Source: Candidatus Melainabacteria bacterium RIFCSPLOWO2_02_FULL_35_15
GTDB lineage: Bacteria; Cyanobacteriota; Vampirovibrionia; 2-02-FULL-35-15
Direction: 5' to 3'
DNA: 64,000 nucleotides
Assembly: GCA_001784585.1 (NCBI GenBank)
Contig: MFRN01000011.1
Location: forward strand, 63,953 to 127,952
Both the position numbers and the translations under genes were made by a program. Under the pieces are notes generated by a model, which had not been told where the DNA came from, searched no databases, and saw nothing but the letters and a program-made list of their open reading frames with translations. Below, one piece after another: positions 58,101 through 63,006 of the stretch. The first letter of the stretch is position 1; every line of letters begins with the position of its first letter.

Positions 58101-61100
58101 GCACTGACATAGGCTGATTGGCCCATCATCAAACACAAACACACTACCACTAGCACACTCTTCGCCAGAAGGACAGCTGCCATCACACTGAGGAAATGAA
58201 TCGGAACATGCTCTGCCGGAAGATCCACCTGAAGAGGATGAACAGGCATCTGCGCATTGTCCATCACAGCATATAGCTCCGGATGGAGGACAGCCCTCTG
58301 GAGGTGAAGTACAGTCATTATCAGTGGTACAACTACAGTCAATTCCACCAGAAGAACTGCTTGAAGTAGTGGTCCCGCAGTAGTCATCAGGATTATCATT
58401 ATTCCAGGTACCAGGTATACATGTATTATTGCTTTGACTACAGCAGGAACCTGCTTGGCACTGATAGTTTCTGCAGCACTCATTACATGTGGAATTACTT
58501 CCAAACCAGCAGCAGTGTAGTCCTAAGTTACAGTCAGTATCAGCATTACACATGCCAGAAGATCCTCCGGAAGTACTGCCGCTGGAAGATACACAAATGC
58601 AGGGAGGGTTATAACTGCCTTCAGGATCTTGTATACAAGTTTCTCCTGAAGGGCATGTTCCATTACACAGTGGAGCAGTATCTGAGCAGGCTGCCATATT
58701 TTGGGATTCGCATATTCCGTTAACACACTGTTCACCAATATTAGTATTGCAACATTTTCCATTACAACAAATATCAGTCTCCTGGCAACAGTCTGTTTCT
58801 GTAGTTCCAATACAACATTGTGTTGAGTCAGCACAGCAATAACCATTTGAACAGCTAAAGTAACCAGTACCGCAATCTCCTGAAGATCCACCACTGGAAG
58901 AAGATCCGCTGCAGTCCTCAGGACAGGTAGAAGGATTTTCATTTACATCACAGATTCCATCACCGCACTCAATGCAGCTTCCACCAAAGCAATAACTGCT
59001 TGCACCACAGCGTGTTCCATCCAGCGCCACCGAATAAGTACAGGTACAATCAACACAATCTACAGGATGGCAGGCATCAGTTGCAGCACAATAATCTTCC
59101 AGACCATCCTCGCACTCTTCAGTACCTCCTAGCATTCCATCACCACAGACAGGAGACAATTGTCTGCAAGATGAGTCTGGAGGCATATCGATACAACCGA
59201 ATTGACAAGAGTCAAAATGGGACCACTGACAAGTACCTGCACCTACTAATGCACAATACTGAAGTTCGCCAGAACCATCCGGATTACACCTTCGGCTCCC
59301 TTCTGGCCAAGTATCACAAAAACAATTAAACGCTGTAAATAAAATTTGATCTGAATCTATGTAATTTGACTGACTGAAATAACCTCCGTCTAAAAAAGTA
59401 AATGGTGATCTGACTTTTTGACAGCTAATATCTGATATCTCATAGCTTGGTGAAAATGTAAGTGCAACAGGTGTAAAATTTCTAAACTCATTATTAAAAC
59501 CTGATGGAGAAGGACAGCAACACTTATACTGTCCAATTAGGTGTGAGCAAAAACCTACAGGATCTTCCTTTATACCATCGCAAGAATCATCTAATCCTGT
59601 TAAATAGCAGGTATCCTGAGGGCAGCAAAGATCTGAATTTTCACCTGAACTTGATGAAGATGAGCTGGATGAACCTGATGAACTTGAACTGCTTGAAGAA
59701 CTTGATGAAGATGAGCTGGATGAACCTGATGAACTTGAACTGCTTGAAGAGCTTGATGATGAGCTGGATGAACCTGATGAACTTGAACTGCTTGAAGAAC
59801 TTGATGAAGATGAGCTGGATGAACCTGATGAACTTGAACTGCTTGAAGTAGTAGAGCAGGCAGTAATCCTTCCAATTCTATTTCCATTGTATTCAGTAAA
59901 CCAGAGATTATCATCAGCTCCTGCAGCAATTCCATATGGGTTACTGCCTGCTCTAAGCGGAGCATACTCAGTAATATTACCGCCAGTTGTAATACTTCCA
60001 ATTCTGTTTCCCAGATATTCAGTAAACCAGAGATTACCATCAGCTCCTGCAGCAATTCCAAACGGGGCACTGTTTGAACCAGGCAAAGTATACTCCATAA
60101 TATTTCCACCGGTTGTAATACTTCCAATTCTGTTTCCGGTGCGCTCTGTAAACCAGAGATTACCATCTGGTCCTGCTGTTATAGCAAACGGGCCGCTGTC
60201 TGCATTAAGCAGAGGATATTCCATAATATCTCCGTCTGTTGTAATACTTCCAATTCTGTTTCCCAGATATTCAGTAAACCAGAGCTTACCGTCTGCCCCG
60301 ACTGTGATTTCCATCGGGACACTCCCTGCATTAGGCAGAGTATACTCTGCAATAATATTTCCAAGAGTTGTAATTACTCCGATTTTATTTTCATTATTTT
60401 CAGTAAACCAGAGATTACCGTCCGGCCCGAGTATAATTCCGCCAGGAAAACTATCTTCAACAGGCAGACTATGCTCACTAGTAATTACACCAAGCGTTGT
60501 AATTACTCCGATTTTATTTTCACTATATTCGGTAAACCAGAGCTTGCCATCAGAACCTGCAGTAATTCCATAAGGAAAGCTGTCTGCATTAGGTAAATCA
60601 TATTCAGCAACTGAACCGCCCGTAGTAATCTTTCCGATTCTATTTCCATTGCTTTCTGTAAACCAGAGATTGTTATCCGGTCCCATTGTAATTCTAAATG
60701 GACTGCTGCTTGAAGTCAGATTGTACTCTGCAATTGTCCCGGTTATACAAATATCACCACCAGATGAGGAGCTTGAAGAAGAGCTGCTTGAGGAAGAAGA
60801 TGAGCTGCCTGAAGATGAGCTGGAAGAGCCTGAAGAACCGGAAGATGAGCTTGAAGAACTTGATGAAGATGATGAGCTGGATGAACCTGATGAGCTGCTA
60901 CTGGAAGATGATGATGAGCCGGATGAAGTTTGTGATGGCGGTGTAAATCTAAGTGTTCCTGAACTTGTAGTTTGTCTGTAGTAAGAAACCAGCAGGTAAT
61001 AATCATTCGGGTTTGCAGGATCTGTAATGGTTTTAATTCCGCTAATGTATTCATCTCCTTTAAACGGTGCATTAGAATTAGGATTTAAGCTGATAAATGA

Positions 61101-62708
61101 TTTTCTGGTAAAATTATTTGAATTATTTACAGTCGGATCTGCAGTACCGAAATAATGATATGCCCTGTGAAACATATCAGTAGTTTCATCATAATCAAAT
61201 AAACTAAATCCCATAAATGCATCTAAAGCCGGGTTTAATGCTGATCCTGCAATTTTCTGGAGATCTTCAGTTCTGTCATGAATAAATGTCAAAGCACCAA
61301 TAGTAATATTTTGAAATTTTTCAACAGCTTCGGTTCTGACAGTCTTAGCCGGAATATCAATAGTGTTATGGATAATTAAATCATTATTAATTTTGTCAGT
61401 AATATTAAAAAGATTTTGATCGTCAAGGATGGCCTGATAAGTACTGCCTGAGCTTCCTGTATTTTTTATAATTCCTAAGGCTTCGATGTCATCACCTGAA
61501 TCACTTTTTCCTTTAACAAGTGAAATTAATTTTGTCGGATCATCCGGAAGCGATACAAAAGAAATAATATTATTTTTGTCATTTAATTTAAAGATCAAAG
61601 ATGTAGTAGAGCTGATTTCTTCATGTGAAACATTCATTCCGTCAATTTTAGATACTACTCCGAACGGAAAAGTAGTGTTGTCACTTTGCTGAGCCGGAGT
61701 AAAGAGATTAAACTTCGGACCGTCAGGTGTTGTTTCTGTTTTTTGTTTAGCAAATGAAAACGATACAGTCCGTGCATTTGAAGTTAAGTTCTGAGGTGTA
61801 ATTGAAATATTTTTAATGCTAATCTGGTCAGGAGTAATCTGAGAAATCAGTTCAAAATTATTGACACCCCCGAATCTGGCAACTGCCAAGATGGTATTAT
61901 TATCCACTGAACCGATATCAGAAGTGTCTTTTGTAACTGCTCCATATCCTGCATCAATGTCAATTGCATTTTCCAGATAAGCCAGGGTACCGTCTCTTAA
62001 GCTTGTAATGGAGTTTTCAGCAATTGTCGGCTGAATGTCTATACTCGTACAAAATCCGGAGTTTATTATCCTGGCATTTACACCTTCTGTTAATGCTTTA
62101 ACAGCTTTTTCAATTTGCGGCTGGCTGGTTTTTTCATCTTTTGAAATTTCATAATCTTTGTCACTTATGGATTTCTTTTTTGCAAGTTCATAAAAATGAT
62201 CTTTGTTTATATCGAGTAAAACTTTTAATTCACTGTAAGAATAAACAGGTCCGTCAAAAACAATTTGATTTAAAAGTTTTATTTGTTCTTCATCAGGGTA
62301 AGCACCGAATACTGATTTAAATGCATTAATCCCGGCCTTCAGTCTTAAATTATCATTTTTTCCAAGTATGGATTTTATATAGGCTACAACGCTTTCAGTA
62401 ACAACTGCTCTTTTCTTTTTTTTGAGAGCAATGCAGGTGAGATTGACAATTTTTAAATCAGGCTCTTCCCCAAGTACTGTATTGTAAGAGTAAACTATTG
62501 AATATTTTTCAGCAATTGAACATTTTATTTTATCTTCATCCTGACTTTGTTCTGACTTTGGTAAAGGGGTTTCTCCAAGGGCTAATGCTGGCCAAAAATA
62601 TCCGGCTAATATTTCAAAGGTAAAGATAAGAGCTACTGCGGCCCTTTGAAATTGTTTTAAAAATTTCTTTGCTTTACTTTGCAAAAATATCCTCTCAAAT
62701 TTACTCAA
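41403..62708 (-). CDS. Giant modular secreted protein (7101 aa): Vgb propellers, He_PIG Ig domains, Cys-rich modules, poly-Ser linkers
   Basis: One uninterrupted frame of 7101 codons. The start is TTG 62708 (MSKFERIF). Residues 24-44 form a hydrophobic signal segment ending PALALGE. Then, approximately: 45-585 unrecognised beta-rich domain; 590-650 Ser linker; 650-953 seven Vgb/streptogramin-lyase-type repeats; 955-1020 Ser linker; 1020-1750 Cys-rich modules (CGDGMLGGTEEC, CGDGICDVNENPSTCPEDC); 1750-2900 ten He_PIG Ig domains; 2900-3790 Cys-rich plus a jelly-roll-like domain; 3800-4090 second seven-repeat propeller; 4090-5100 Cys-rich and lactonase-like beta region; 5100-6080 Cys-rich with long Ser tracts; 6080-7101 cadherin/IPT-like domains. 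No anchor or sorting motif is visible. Likely surface or extracellular adhesin; function inferred only. Confidence 0.9.
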   Translation of the reverse strand: MSKFERIFLQSKAKKFLKQFQRAAVALIFTFEILAGYFWPALALGETPLPKSEQSQDEDKIKCSIAEKYSIVYSYNTVLGEEPDLKIVNLTCIALKKKKRAVVTESVVAYIKSILGKNDNLRLKAGINAFKSVFGAYPDEEQIKLLNQIVFDGPVYSYSELKVLLDINKDHFYELAKKKSISDKDYEISKDEKTSQPQIEKAVKALTEGVNARIINSGFCTSIDIQPTIAENSITSLRDGTLAYLENAIDIDAGYGAVTKDTSDIGSVDNNTILAVARFGGVNNFELISQITPDQISIKNISITPQNLTSNARTVSFSFAKQKTETTPDGPKFNLFTPAQQSDNTTFPFGVVSKIDGMNVSHEEISSTTSLIFKLNDKNNIISFVSLPDDPTKLISLVKGKSDSGDDIEALGIIKNTGSSGSTYQAILDDQNLFNITDKINNDLIIHNTIDIPAKTVRTEAVEKFQNITIGALTFIHDRTEDLQKIAGSALNPALDAFMGFSLFDYDETTDMFHRAYHYFGTADPTVNNSNNFTRKSFISLNPNSNAPFKGDEYISGIKTITDPANPNDYYLLVSYYRQTTSSGTLRFTPPSQTSSGSSSSSSSSSSGSSSSSSSSSSSSSSSGSSGSSSSSSGSSSSSSSSSSSSSSSGGDICITGTIAEYNLTSSSSPFRITMGPDNNLWFTESNGNRIGKITTGGSVAEYDLPNADSFPYGITAGSDGKLWFTEYSENKIGVITTLGVITSEHSLPVEDSFPGGIILGPDGNLWFTENNENKIGVITTLGNIIAEYTLPNAGSVPMEITVGADGKLWFTEYLGNRIGSITTDGDIMEYPLLNADSGPFAITAGPDGNLWFTERTGNRIGSITTGGNIMEYTLPGSNSAPFGIAAGADGNLWFTEYLGNRIGSITTGGNITEYAPLRAGSNPYGIAAGADDNLWFTEYNGNRIGRITACSTTSSSSSSSGSSSSSSSSSSSSSSSSGSSSSSSSSSSSSSSSGSSSSSSSSSSSSSSSSGSSSSSSSSSGENSDLCCPQDTCYLTGLDDSCDGIKEDPVGFCSHLIGQYKCCCPSPSGFNNEFRNFTPVALTFSPSYEISDISCQKVRSPFTFLDGGYFSQSNYIDSDQILFTAFNCFCDTWPEGSRRCNPDGSGELQYCALVGAGTCQWSHFDSCQFGCIDMPPDSSCRQLSPVCGDGMLGGTEECEDGLEDYCAATDACHPVDCVDCTCTYSVALDGTRCGASSYCFGGSCIECGDGICDVNENPSTCPEDCSGSSSSGGSSGDCGTGYFSCSNGYCCADSTQCCIGTTETDCCQETDICCNGKCCNTNIGEQCVNGICESQNMAACSDTAPLCNGTCPSGETCIQDPEGSYNPPCICVSSSGSTSGGSSGMCNADTDCNLGLHCCWFGSNSTCNECCRNYQCQAGSCCSQSNNTCIPGTWNNDNPDDYCGTTTSSSSSGGIDCSCTTDNDCTSPPEGCPPSGAICCDGQCADACSSSSGGSSGRACSDSFPQCDGSCPSGEECASGSVFVFDDGPISLCQCRTTTSSGGGSSSGGSSSGDCTPVCQSVDSPPSCSGCSDYTYQCQAGFATCDFSQNILVPGCNDLNQFFPNFGSCRSTTSSGGSSSGDCTPVCQSVGSPPSCSGCSDYTYQCQSGQYPESGATCKFSQGVLVPGCVFLNTFYPGAGSCHPTIPKACADSLFPRCNGSCSPGEECVIDPTDATDEMGGCYCRMSTTSSSGGSSSGGSSSGGSSSSGAGSCQETPLTIANTTPLPSGRQGAPYSHRLIAFGGKPGYSWILESGSPPPGLSFSNGYISGTVAPDAEIDVEYSFSVKVTDSSNPAQSYWATFSISVRASSESACSISSQATGTSCTGEGGSGAPALVITASSPLNALTQGMTALRTLTATGGTSPYSWSLAGGSLPGGCNLATGTGAISCTPTNDPPADEAHNTLFAVKVTDSGNPAQEAKKVFSVNVLPRADLCDQCPLLIANPATLPNAKKGRYYEHSFAATGGAPGYKWSIVSGSIPGLTLHYSGVLYGTPTTTGPQDITVRVTDLNNATKDVSFTLTVDNPVNNAPSCNLNISSSQTCATGSGGLTISTTLDSELTHGQVYSKAFAANGGMPPYTWALYGYPPNGCGLYADVFYCAVNEPYLKDAAAFLFTVQVTDSGTPPKKLQKVYSVSVEPRACNTCDLKIANSGTLPDAINGKEYYHSLAVIGGTAPYSWQIITGSVPPGIAFYPTGILRGKSQIEGDFSFTVKATDADGTEVESSSLTLHVKPYEVNPSCSVNSQPGGLTCVGSTNGSGGGLSISSPSSVPETLQSQSFLFTPTAAGGSTPYSWSLDSGAPPYPSALSNGIVYGSNIWGPEAHNLLFTLGVADTSGNKAQKVFSVNILPAACKACTLDIANDSLLPDAFVGRPYEHNILPYGGKAPYTVTIASGTVPGLMLSNDLLWGTPTAEGAYTLTAHVLDTNLQTADKQLTLKVSPYSSNPSCTLNQQGGGQSCTSDTGTSSGGTGTSPLQITTSSPLDDAVLGEVYSVPTFSAAGGVPPYTWSQAGGNLPPTCIFYTDGKIYCNPPSWNNLLPETDPFMKDSYNVLFAAKVTDSAVPPKEVTKVFSIKVVPKTCIGPCDFQIANAGTLPDGTWSAAYLHSVAAVGGNPPYEFMVISGEFPSGLTIDGTGRIHGFPTLSGGEPRDTEKTFSFVLQAKDFDGANVTKDCTLKIGPSSNTNICAATGQTGGLSCFARSTSNTSGDTSGGSSGGSTASTLEILDNGALPDAIQNKFYRYTFRAQGGEPSYTWGLDSTSNELPRWCYKVWTPANGYYTSTEYCYRCSLEASTGILNCGHSETGASYTSAYINEVDDGHYYSNQYYYYRIPHLFTYLFTVNVTDGNGKTSQKAFSINVSPDPSTCPVSSSSSGDCCNAGCNLQPLSAFCSGTIENPLPACSDLINQVCCCPASSSSSSGDCCRCVSGTKICDPGKEPNCPSTNPYSRCQGSDLLCCESSDSNSVCTPADGTCIATSSSGQVFCGNNSSGDYAYCTDRSVPACQSGGCIQCLGNGAAICCPAPNSISCSEEPVCVSGVSSSSSGTPLCENITSSSSSSSSGCTPTCENGEPVCPCSNYHFECASSGMPACFIGPTCLIGGGQDPDLVRCVPDTPALCSSGSVTCTDGNVPRCQSGGCIQCLTDGTAICCSPTDPSNCSEVVSCIPASSTSTSSSSSSGTGVVLCSTGQPDCQGNQYICPFGQDPCCVPNSEEAGCGTGIFCDGGAGNCELSSGGSSTSSSSSSSSSSSSSSGLIASPICGTSSSSGGALCSTGAPVCPNGQQFICPSREVPCCASSGQAGCGAISAFYGSSGSCQTMTTSSSSSSSSGANSDCSSFIPSEWSQLNCESQIPQGEKFCGYKCNGATGQWSCNYVPVNQSCPFTPCISDNNPYTVTFSENGLVGGVDPLHMDFPTAGLGSYLPKVSDITINKGVYFSHQFLGSFDGFVYVTKTRYWTSVSAGPSGDNLLVVEPYQDSPINLIAWFANPDTGTLLTAPGSTISSFVFVQPLLNVTREVIAQTYDINGALIEEKRSTNGILQFTTGDVAKVAFGELSGGRFFIDDFHFGPLNCPSSSSGGGSSSSGSSSGSSSSSSSSSSSGSVVFCSNGLPVCSNGQTFTCTNGQTPCCDPDSNTPGCCDVPVCNIGSGSCPASSSSSGGSSSGGSSSSGGSSSGSSSSGGSSSGGSSSSGSSSSSSSSSSGCDPTCPDSTSLPVCCSNYHFECGSSGTPSCAPGYATCIIGQGQDPALARCVLNTSSSSSGTASCDGINITEFPVLTVNGAPVSITTGPDGNLWFTESLGNKIGRTTPGGIITEFPANGLPVNITTGPDGNLWFTENVGNQIGKITPDGIITEFPITTLGSQPHGITTGPDGNLWFTESLGNQIGKITPGGAITEFPANGFPWDITAGPDGNLWFTENVGNQIGKITPDGVLTEFPIPTANSSPAGITTGPDRNLWFTEPGVNKIGRITLGGTVTEFPIPTANSNSWNITIGPDENIWFTEPGVNKIGRITPGGTITEFSIPTTNSNPYDITTGPDGNLWFVGENNVGKIVCFSVSSSSSSGGSSSGSSSSGGSSSGGSSSSGGSSSGGSSGAQAFCNTNNQPYCTDGSNPKCQTGTCIRCLAGGATICCPDASSINCSEPVSCVSSGSPTPVCQTSTSSSSSSSSGCIPTCVNNVPTCCSADQIYFCNTGTPSCNNGTLPGCLGVGFNEGGGSCITVSSSSSSSGVSSSSSGGSSGSSSSSSSGGSSSGGSSSSGGSSSGTVVSCPISANLFSAPSGEFNNVTQDGTVYVPILESKEINSGAAILGSHLALFAINRNQQTGFINDTNPVTFLEDIPTDYIDQDCPSSLYENSGTGLAVTIRAPLAGSIATTACGTTVAVADKLYKKNIRTYGIDFGLAKNKAAKLADSTNSDGLLTGSDSVLKQKLKGNDVDTFALNNLNILNLNLAPEHDPIMITTSNEREYFESYISDFDISRNNVLIAGVTDRLTSAQRNLLNETTTNLTGKIVTFGLSSEVPPAVCCNLRQCYISNLIPAISNSSGFINIAGGGNITNSSGGGLRLQNRYGEIAVQKSATQNQGAGVVSIHGSDTIFGFGFTETLPGMIDLNLTFSTSSVSAGSGTQAVLQGPVAKVRYNNGVSDTLYFAPVSNLSVTNDTDRPAIKAFTIQNIPNTNNLGQVQEVAGSTLQLIKSDLPAANQASSSTLLPNYYSDLDFGPDALYFGAAINNNQTAQRANPVIYSEFYDGQIQKYLSSSGGLIPGLITPNTPYTYESNNEDYSLFRFDNSPPEGTFYYALSANISKSDPPSGDTSTNSLSIFVFNKKPDINNTSPRTVAKLKQIGTGGILDLGTIIAGNAAKNITIADVAISKGILFISYLVPDANNLEQGFVRAFDLIRRNSELEPFTGHIVPKGPPVPATVTATDGSGNVIKKVAGQIVINPNTKTLFLIDKYGTNTIQSFAIDTFANRIDPRVCPLIKNGPTVQLPRFSGVPYLAVTSADVTNDGKYLFILLTNCSPGGNDALIHAFATNQIARDCSTLPVAPGQENIANISDADLARTCILSGTSTTTSSSSSSSSSSGSSSSSSGSSSGGSSSSSSSSSSSSSGLPGAQAFCNTNNQPYCTDNSNPKCQTGTCIRCLAGGATICCPDASSLNCSELVSCVSSGPPTPLCQTSVSSSSSSSGGGPLCSVSCDENDELVITDGFIAKCQDGYDLFCLDRVPTCFNLSTIPPTESPNPPVCLPGTPACPTCDRNNVIMSPPGYEIICPTTIGGYTPQSGFMPRCIGQIPGCFSYENSDYRFYEYASSCQLVSSGSSSSSSSSSGGSSSSSSSSSSSSSSSSSSSSSSSSSSSSSSSSSSSSSSSSSSSSSSSSSSSSSGASVILPTCDGNGNISCSGGTTPECVIHQGATPECRDLGDGWGPVPGCAQQGFWRNEPGAPEAVCVPSGGFNITPPNAERLALNSQFLDGACFGNSNKFNYDEIINVQNACSPQCTNNLPGCCDGYSFTCPEGCSKVCISGTRPRCACNPRFLSGTCEFDCPKTCVNNLPTCCTGYQFTCDSEYTKVCVSDVQNIPVPKCFNSSNNDLKEGTCTPIPSSSSSSGGSSSSSSSSGGSSSSSSSSSSGVISCTVDANCPLGTCPNGMTYQKYVCINGQCILINYSTDPCASSSSSSSSSSSSSGGSSSSSSSSSSSSSSSSSSSSSSGSSSSSSSSSSSSSSSSSSGGSSSSSSSSSSSSSSGAASSGTPFCSSGYAQCSNGFEISCPNDFIYTLCTSDDIPVCCDNLFASNCVEPGCALSGSSSGGGFCSSGEPGCPNGLNIFCPYSKPYTYCPSEEESGPLCCLTPYTHSCEAAACISSSSSGSPPSVLCSSGNPKCSDENFIPTCFTSSELPRCDSNSTPVCVNDASSSGVSWSAPFCIHNPPASSSSSSSGVICASDSDCPENYFCNLSTNTCVLVSSTSSSSSSGHWIIPPGSSSSGGKNYPFCSQISDCQVLSDPMRCREGYCDSGICRQKTSCPGPNLCVNGNCVLPSGTPTDTGLCSPNNPPPNPPKINPVLITRPDLPPQTGISGVYWIESNSSLMLIVSASETDTGYRTSYANWTVYDKPFDDSNINSGTERLIWTQRGPNPQTFTLNTKLHPKNLPSGVHKVTFFTSKEKCDGTGISAYFAINNPDENEGPYIREIPQITLHEGDQIIINLDDLGIDPDPDKNNLGRITYSIISVKPEINGVKLCGINPLTNNQNYILTLAPGKSGLQTAKDISVTIRATDGGTPSKYFDRTFTLTILPQDGLPKVINPSSLQNCLTEELTLDLDKLPQAQITTLPKLFNIVKLLNTLNIQDKTTILKFPSDKSNLFRKWLSSPVDNENFVTSLVAGGRAYVGLRFGPEINLAPDEVQLLKFLIKSKADNKTYDSITKIVSYNADTRELLLEVQLTDEIPPGDVYLILTINKDQSTKLISKAEFKISPRVFVTSIIHNKIISKPVITEITLTEIPDIQNTGSTKKQYLLKITGHNFMRHKVEINNQTVRSPVANQPFTTITFTDNSKITLKQIRVPKSLSEIKRVLIKARLEYDSSVPVTSDDIRYFTVSTLNGQDTGKVTFRSADFIQKIEPADKPASGVAANKPPDKSPDKTLSTDQTITITNPGTAQAPVFTGQAAPLTNLVNSGRPAEFTGTPGRPPSAFPETNKFTGSVQFNTNKKNVSQNYQANNQFNPPAGRRPFNERFFQPPPSFPQNQNIQNIPEVKLIPAETLSFRSDTSLDINIKSLDLSGANQVIYTPKIPLISFSKQTLETALIETASGKPSNVKKQVSDQPAQTSETHGIIKSGFGGYIIKLNSGIKLKEKDLKNINYVIIDTNKKTTVIPGNTQEIKSGSVLLSRLFFPESINSGVATLVTVLNKGGGKKEVLSKGTVKLFNSYDFQNVGEAEIKTGLPKVKQIQGRVTGSSKKGGKIIRLILSGENFASRLIKINGREFISEPSKSHTFVSFSNESDIEILRTRVLNKGKQILLLIRFTGDDISKRSFTVSTPKGQFFSKKMEIKLLSKPPVRNVILELDNETDKTEIKPQNKKG
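46513..46608. repeat. Four perfect 24-bp tandem repeats encoding poly-Ser
   Basis: The unit GATGAGCTGCTTGAGCTTGA plus AGAA is repeated four times without a mismatch and is read on the minus strand as eight Ser per unit. Further similar but imperfect Ser-coding DNA flanks it (46480-46680). Confidence 0.93.
47086..47290. repeat. Cys-module duplication, copy A
   Basis: About 205 bp closely matching 50131-50335 in the same orientation, with roughly one difference per ten bases. Both encode the AQAFCNTNNQPYCTD ... CIRCLAGGATICCPDASS ... SCVSSG module. Two more diverged protein-level copies lie near 53100-53240 and 53480-53620. Confidence 0.88.
50131..50335. repeat. Cys-module duplication, copy B
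   Basis: Partner of 47086-47290, just C-terminal of the second propeller in the protein. Cys positions and spacing are unchanged between the two copies. Confidence 0.88.
50436..51312 (-). repeat. Second seven-repeat Vgb/streptogramin-lyase-type beta-propeller
   Basis: Seven repeats of about 40 residues with the pattern ITEFP...ITTGPDGNLWFTE...NKIGRITPGG. At the DNA level the repeats are still highly similar, for example the CCAGAGATTCCCGTCTGGTC stretch recurs. Seven copies match the seven blades of Vgb. The catalytic His residues I know from Staphylococcus Vgb are not apparent, so a binding role is more likely than lyase activity. Confidence 0.85.
54000..57460 (-). repeat. Ten He_PIG-type Ig domains arranged as five A-B pairs
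   Basis: A-type domains begin near 57445, 56780, 56160, 55530 and 54848. They carry a (x)IANxxxLPxxxxGxxYxHxxxxxGG core, and all but the first are preceded by CxxC or CxxxC. Each is followed by a B-type domain preceded by SCxxxxxxGxxC and ending with (Q/K)KxFSxxVxPxxC. The pair repeats five times with a period of 620-680 bp; the last B domain has a Tyr-rich insertion (near 54100-54170). Confidence 0.85.
57765..58072. repeat. 204-bp-period tandem duplication in Cys-rich region
   Basis: Bases 57765-57868 and 57969-58072 match at 103 of 104 positions by eye, in direct orientation. They encode the CTPVCQSV(D/G)SPPSCSGCSDY module twice. 204 bp equals 68 codons, so frame is kept. Confidence 0.92.
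59645..59848. repeat. Poly-Ser linker built of 48/51-bp tandem repeats
   Basis: Four copies of a unit containing GATGAGCTGGATGAACCTGA; three have the 51-bp spacing and one lacks a GAA triplet (48 bp). On the minus strand each reads as 15-16 Ser plus one Gly. It links the first propeller to the following Cys-rich module. Confidence 0.92.
59849..60761 (-). repeat. First seven-repeat Vgb/streptogramin-lyase-type beta-propeller
   Basis: Seven repeats of about 42 residues: IxEYxLPxADSxPxGITAGxDGxLWFTEYxGNRIGxITTGG. It is flanked on both sides by long poly-Ser linkers and begins and ends with Cys (ICITGT ... ITACS), which may close the ring by a disulfide. It is more diverged from the second propeller than repeats are within each propeller. 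Confidence 0.85.
60762..60942. repeat. Poly-Ser/Gly linker before the first propeller
   Basis: Minus-strand translation is almost only Ser with single Gly residues (GSSSSS type). The plus-strand text is GAAGAAGAGCTGCTTGAGGA-like DNA. It separates the N-terminal domain from the propeller. Confidence 0.9.
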
Positions 62709-62796
62709 ACCTTATAATTAGACTTATAAGTTCTATTTTGGAAACAATTTTATTGTGATTCTTTATTTATGTTCCCGAGGAGAGCCCTTACAAATC

Positions 62797-62812
62797 TAAC
62801 TTACGTCAGTTA
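62797..62812. promoter_or_regulatory. 16-bp near-palindrome upstream of the giant gene
   Basis: TAACTTACGTCAGTTA: seven of eight base pairs between the two half-sites are complementary. It lies about 90 bp upstream of the TTG start in the 298-bp gap. Possible operator; the binding protein is unknown. Confidence 0.35.
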
Positions 62813-62943
62813 TTTGACTGTATAAACATCTTTTTTACAGCCAAAAAGTTATAGTTTGACTAAGTTAAGTCCAGCTATGCGACGTATGTCACTAAAGTAT
62901 CTGATAGGATAGCAAATTTTCTGAAAAAATCAAAAAAAAATCC

Positions 62944-62959
62944 TGTGACACAGATCACA
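62944..62959. promoter_or_regulatory. CRP-like site TGTGA-N6-TCACA or weak terminator stem
   Basis: A perfect TGTGA(N6)TCACA match, the consensus of CRP-family regulators including cyanobacterial SyCRP1. It lies 236 bp upstream of the giant gene start. On the minus strand it is followed by GGA and nine T residues, so it could instead be the stem of an intrinsic terminator for the truncated upstream gene, 48 nt after its stop. The stem is only 5-6 bp. Confidence 0.4.
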
Positions 62960-63006
62960 TAGTTAAAATATTATCTAAAAAATCATCTAAACGGACTAGA
63001 CCAAAT

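Noticed and set aside
59645-59848. CRISPR-like spaced repeats
   Set aside because: Units are contiguous coding repeats with no unique spacers, and no cas genes are present.
59849-60761. Active virginiamycin B lyase (antibiotic resistance)
   Set aside because: Only the propeller repeat pattern matches; the catalytic His/Glu set is not evident, and the domain sits in a giant structural protein.
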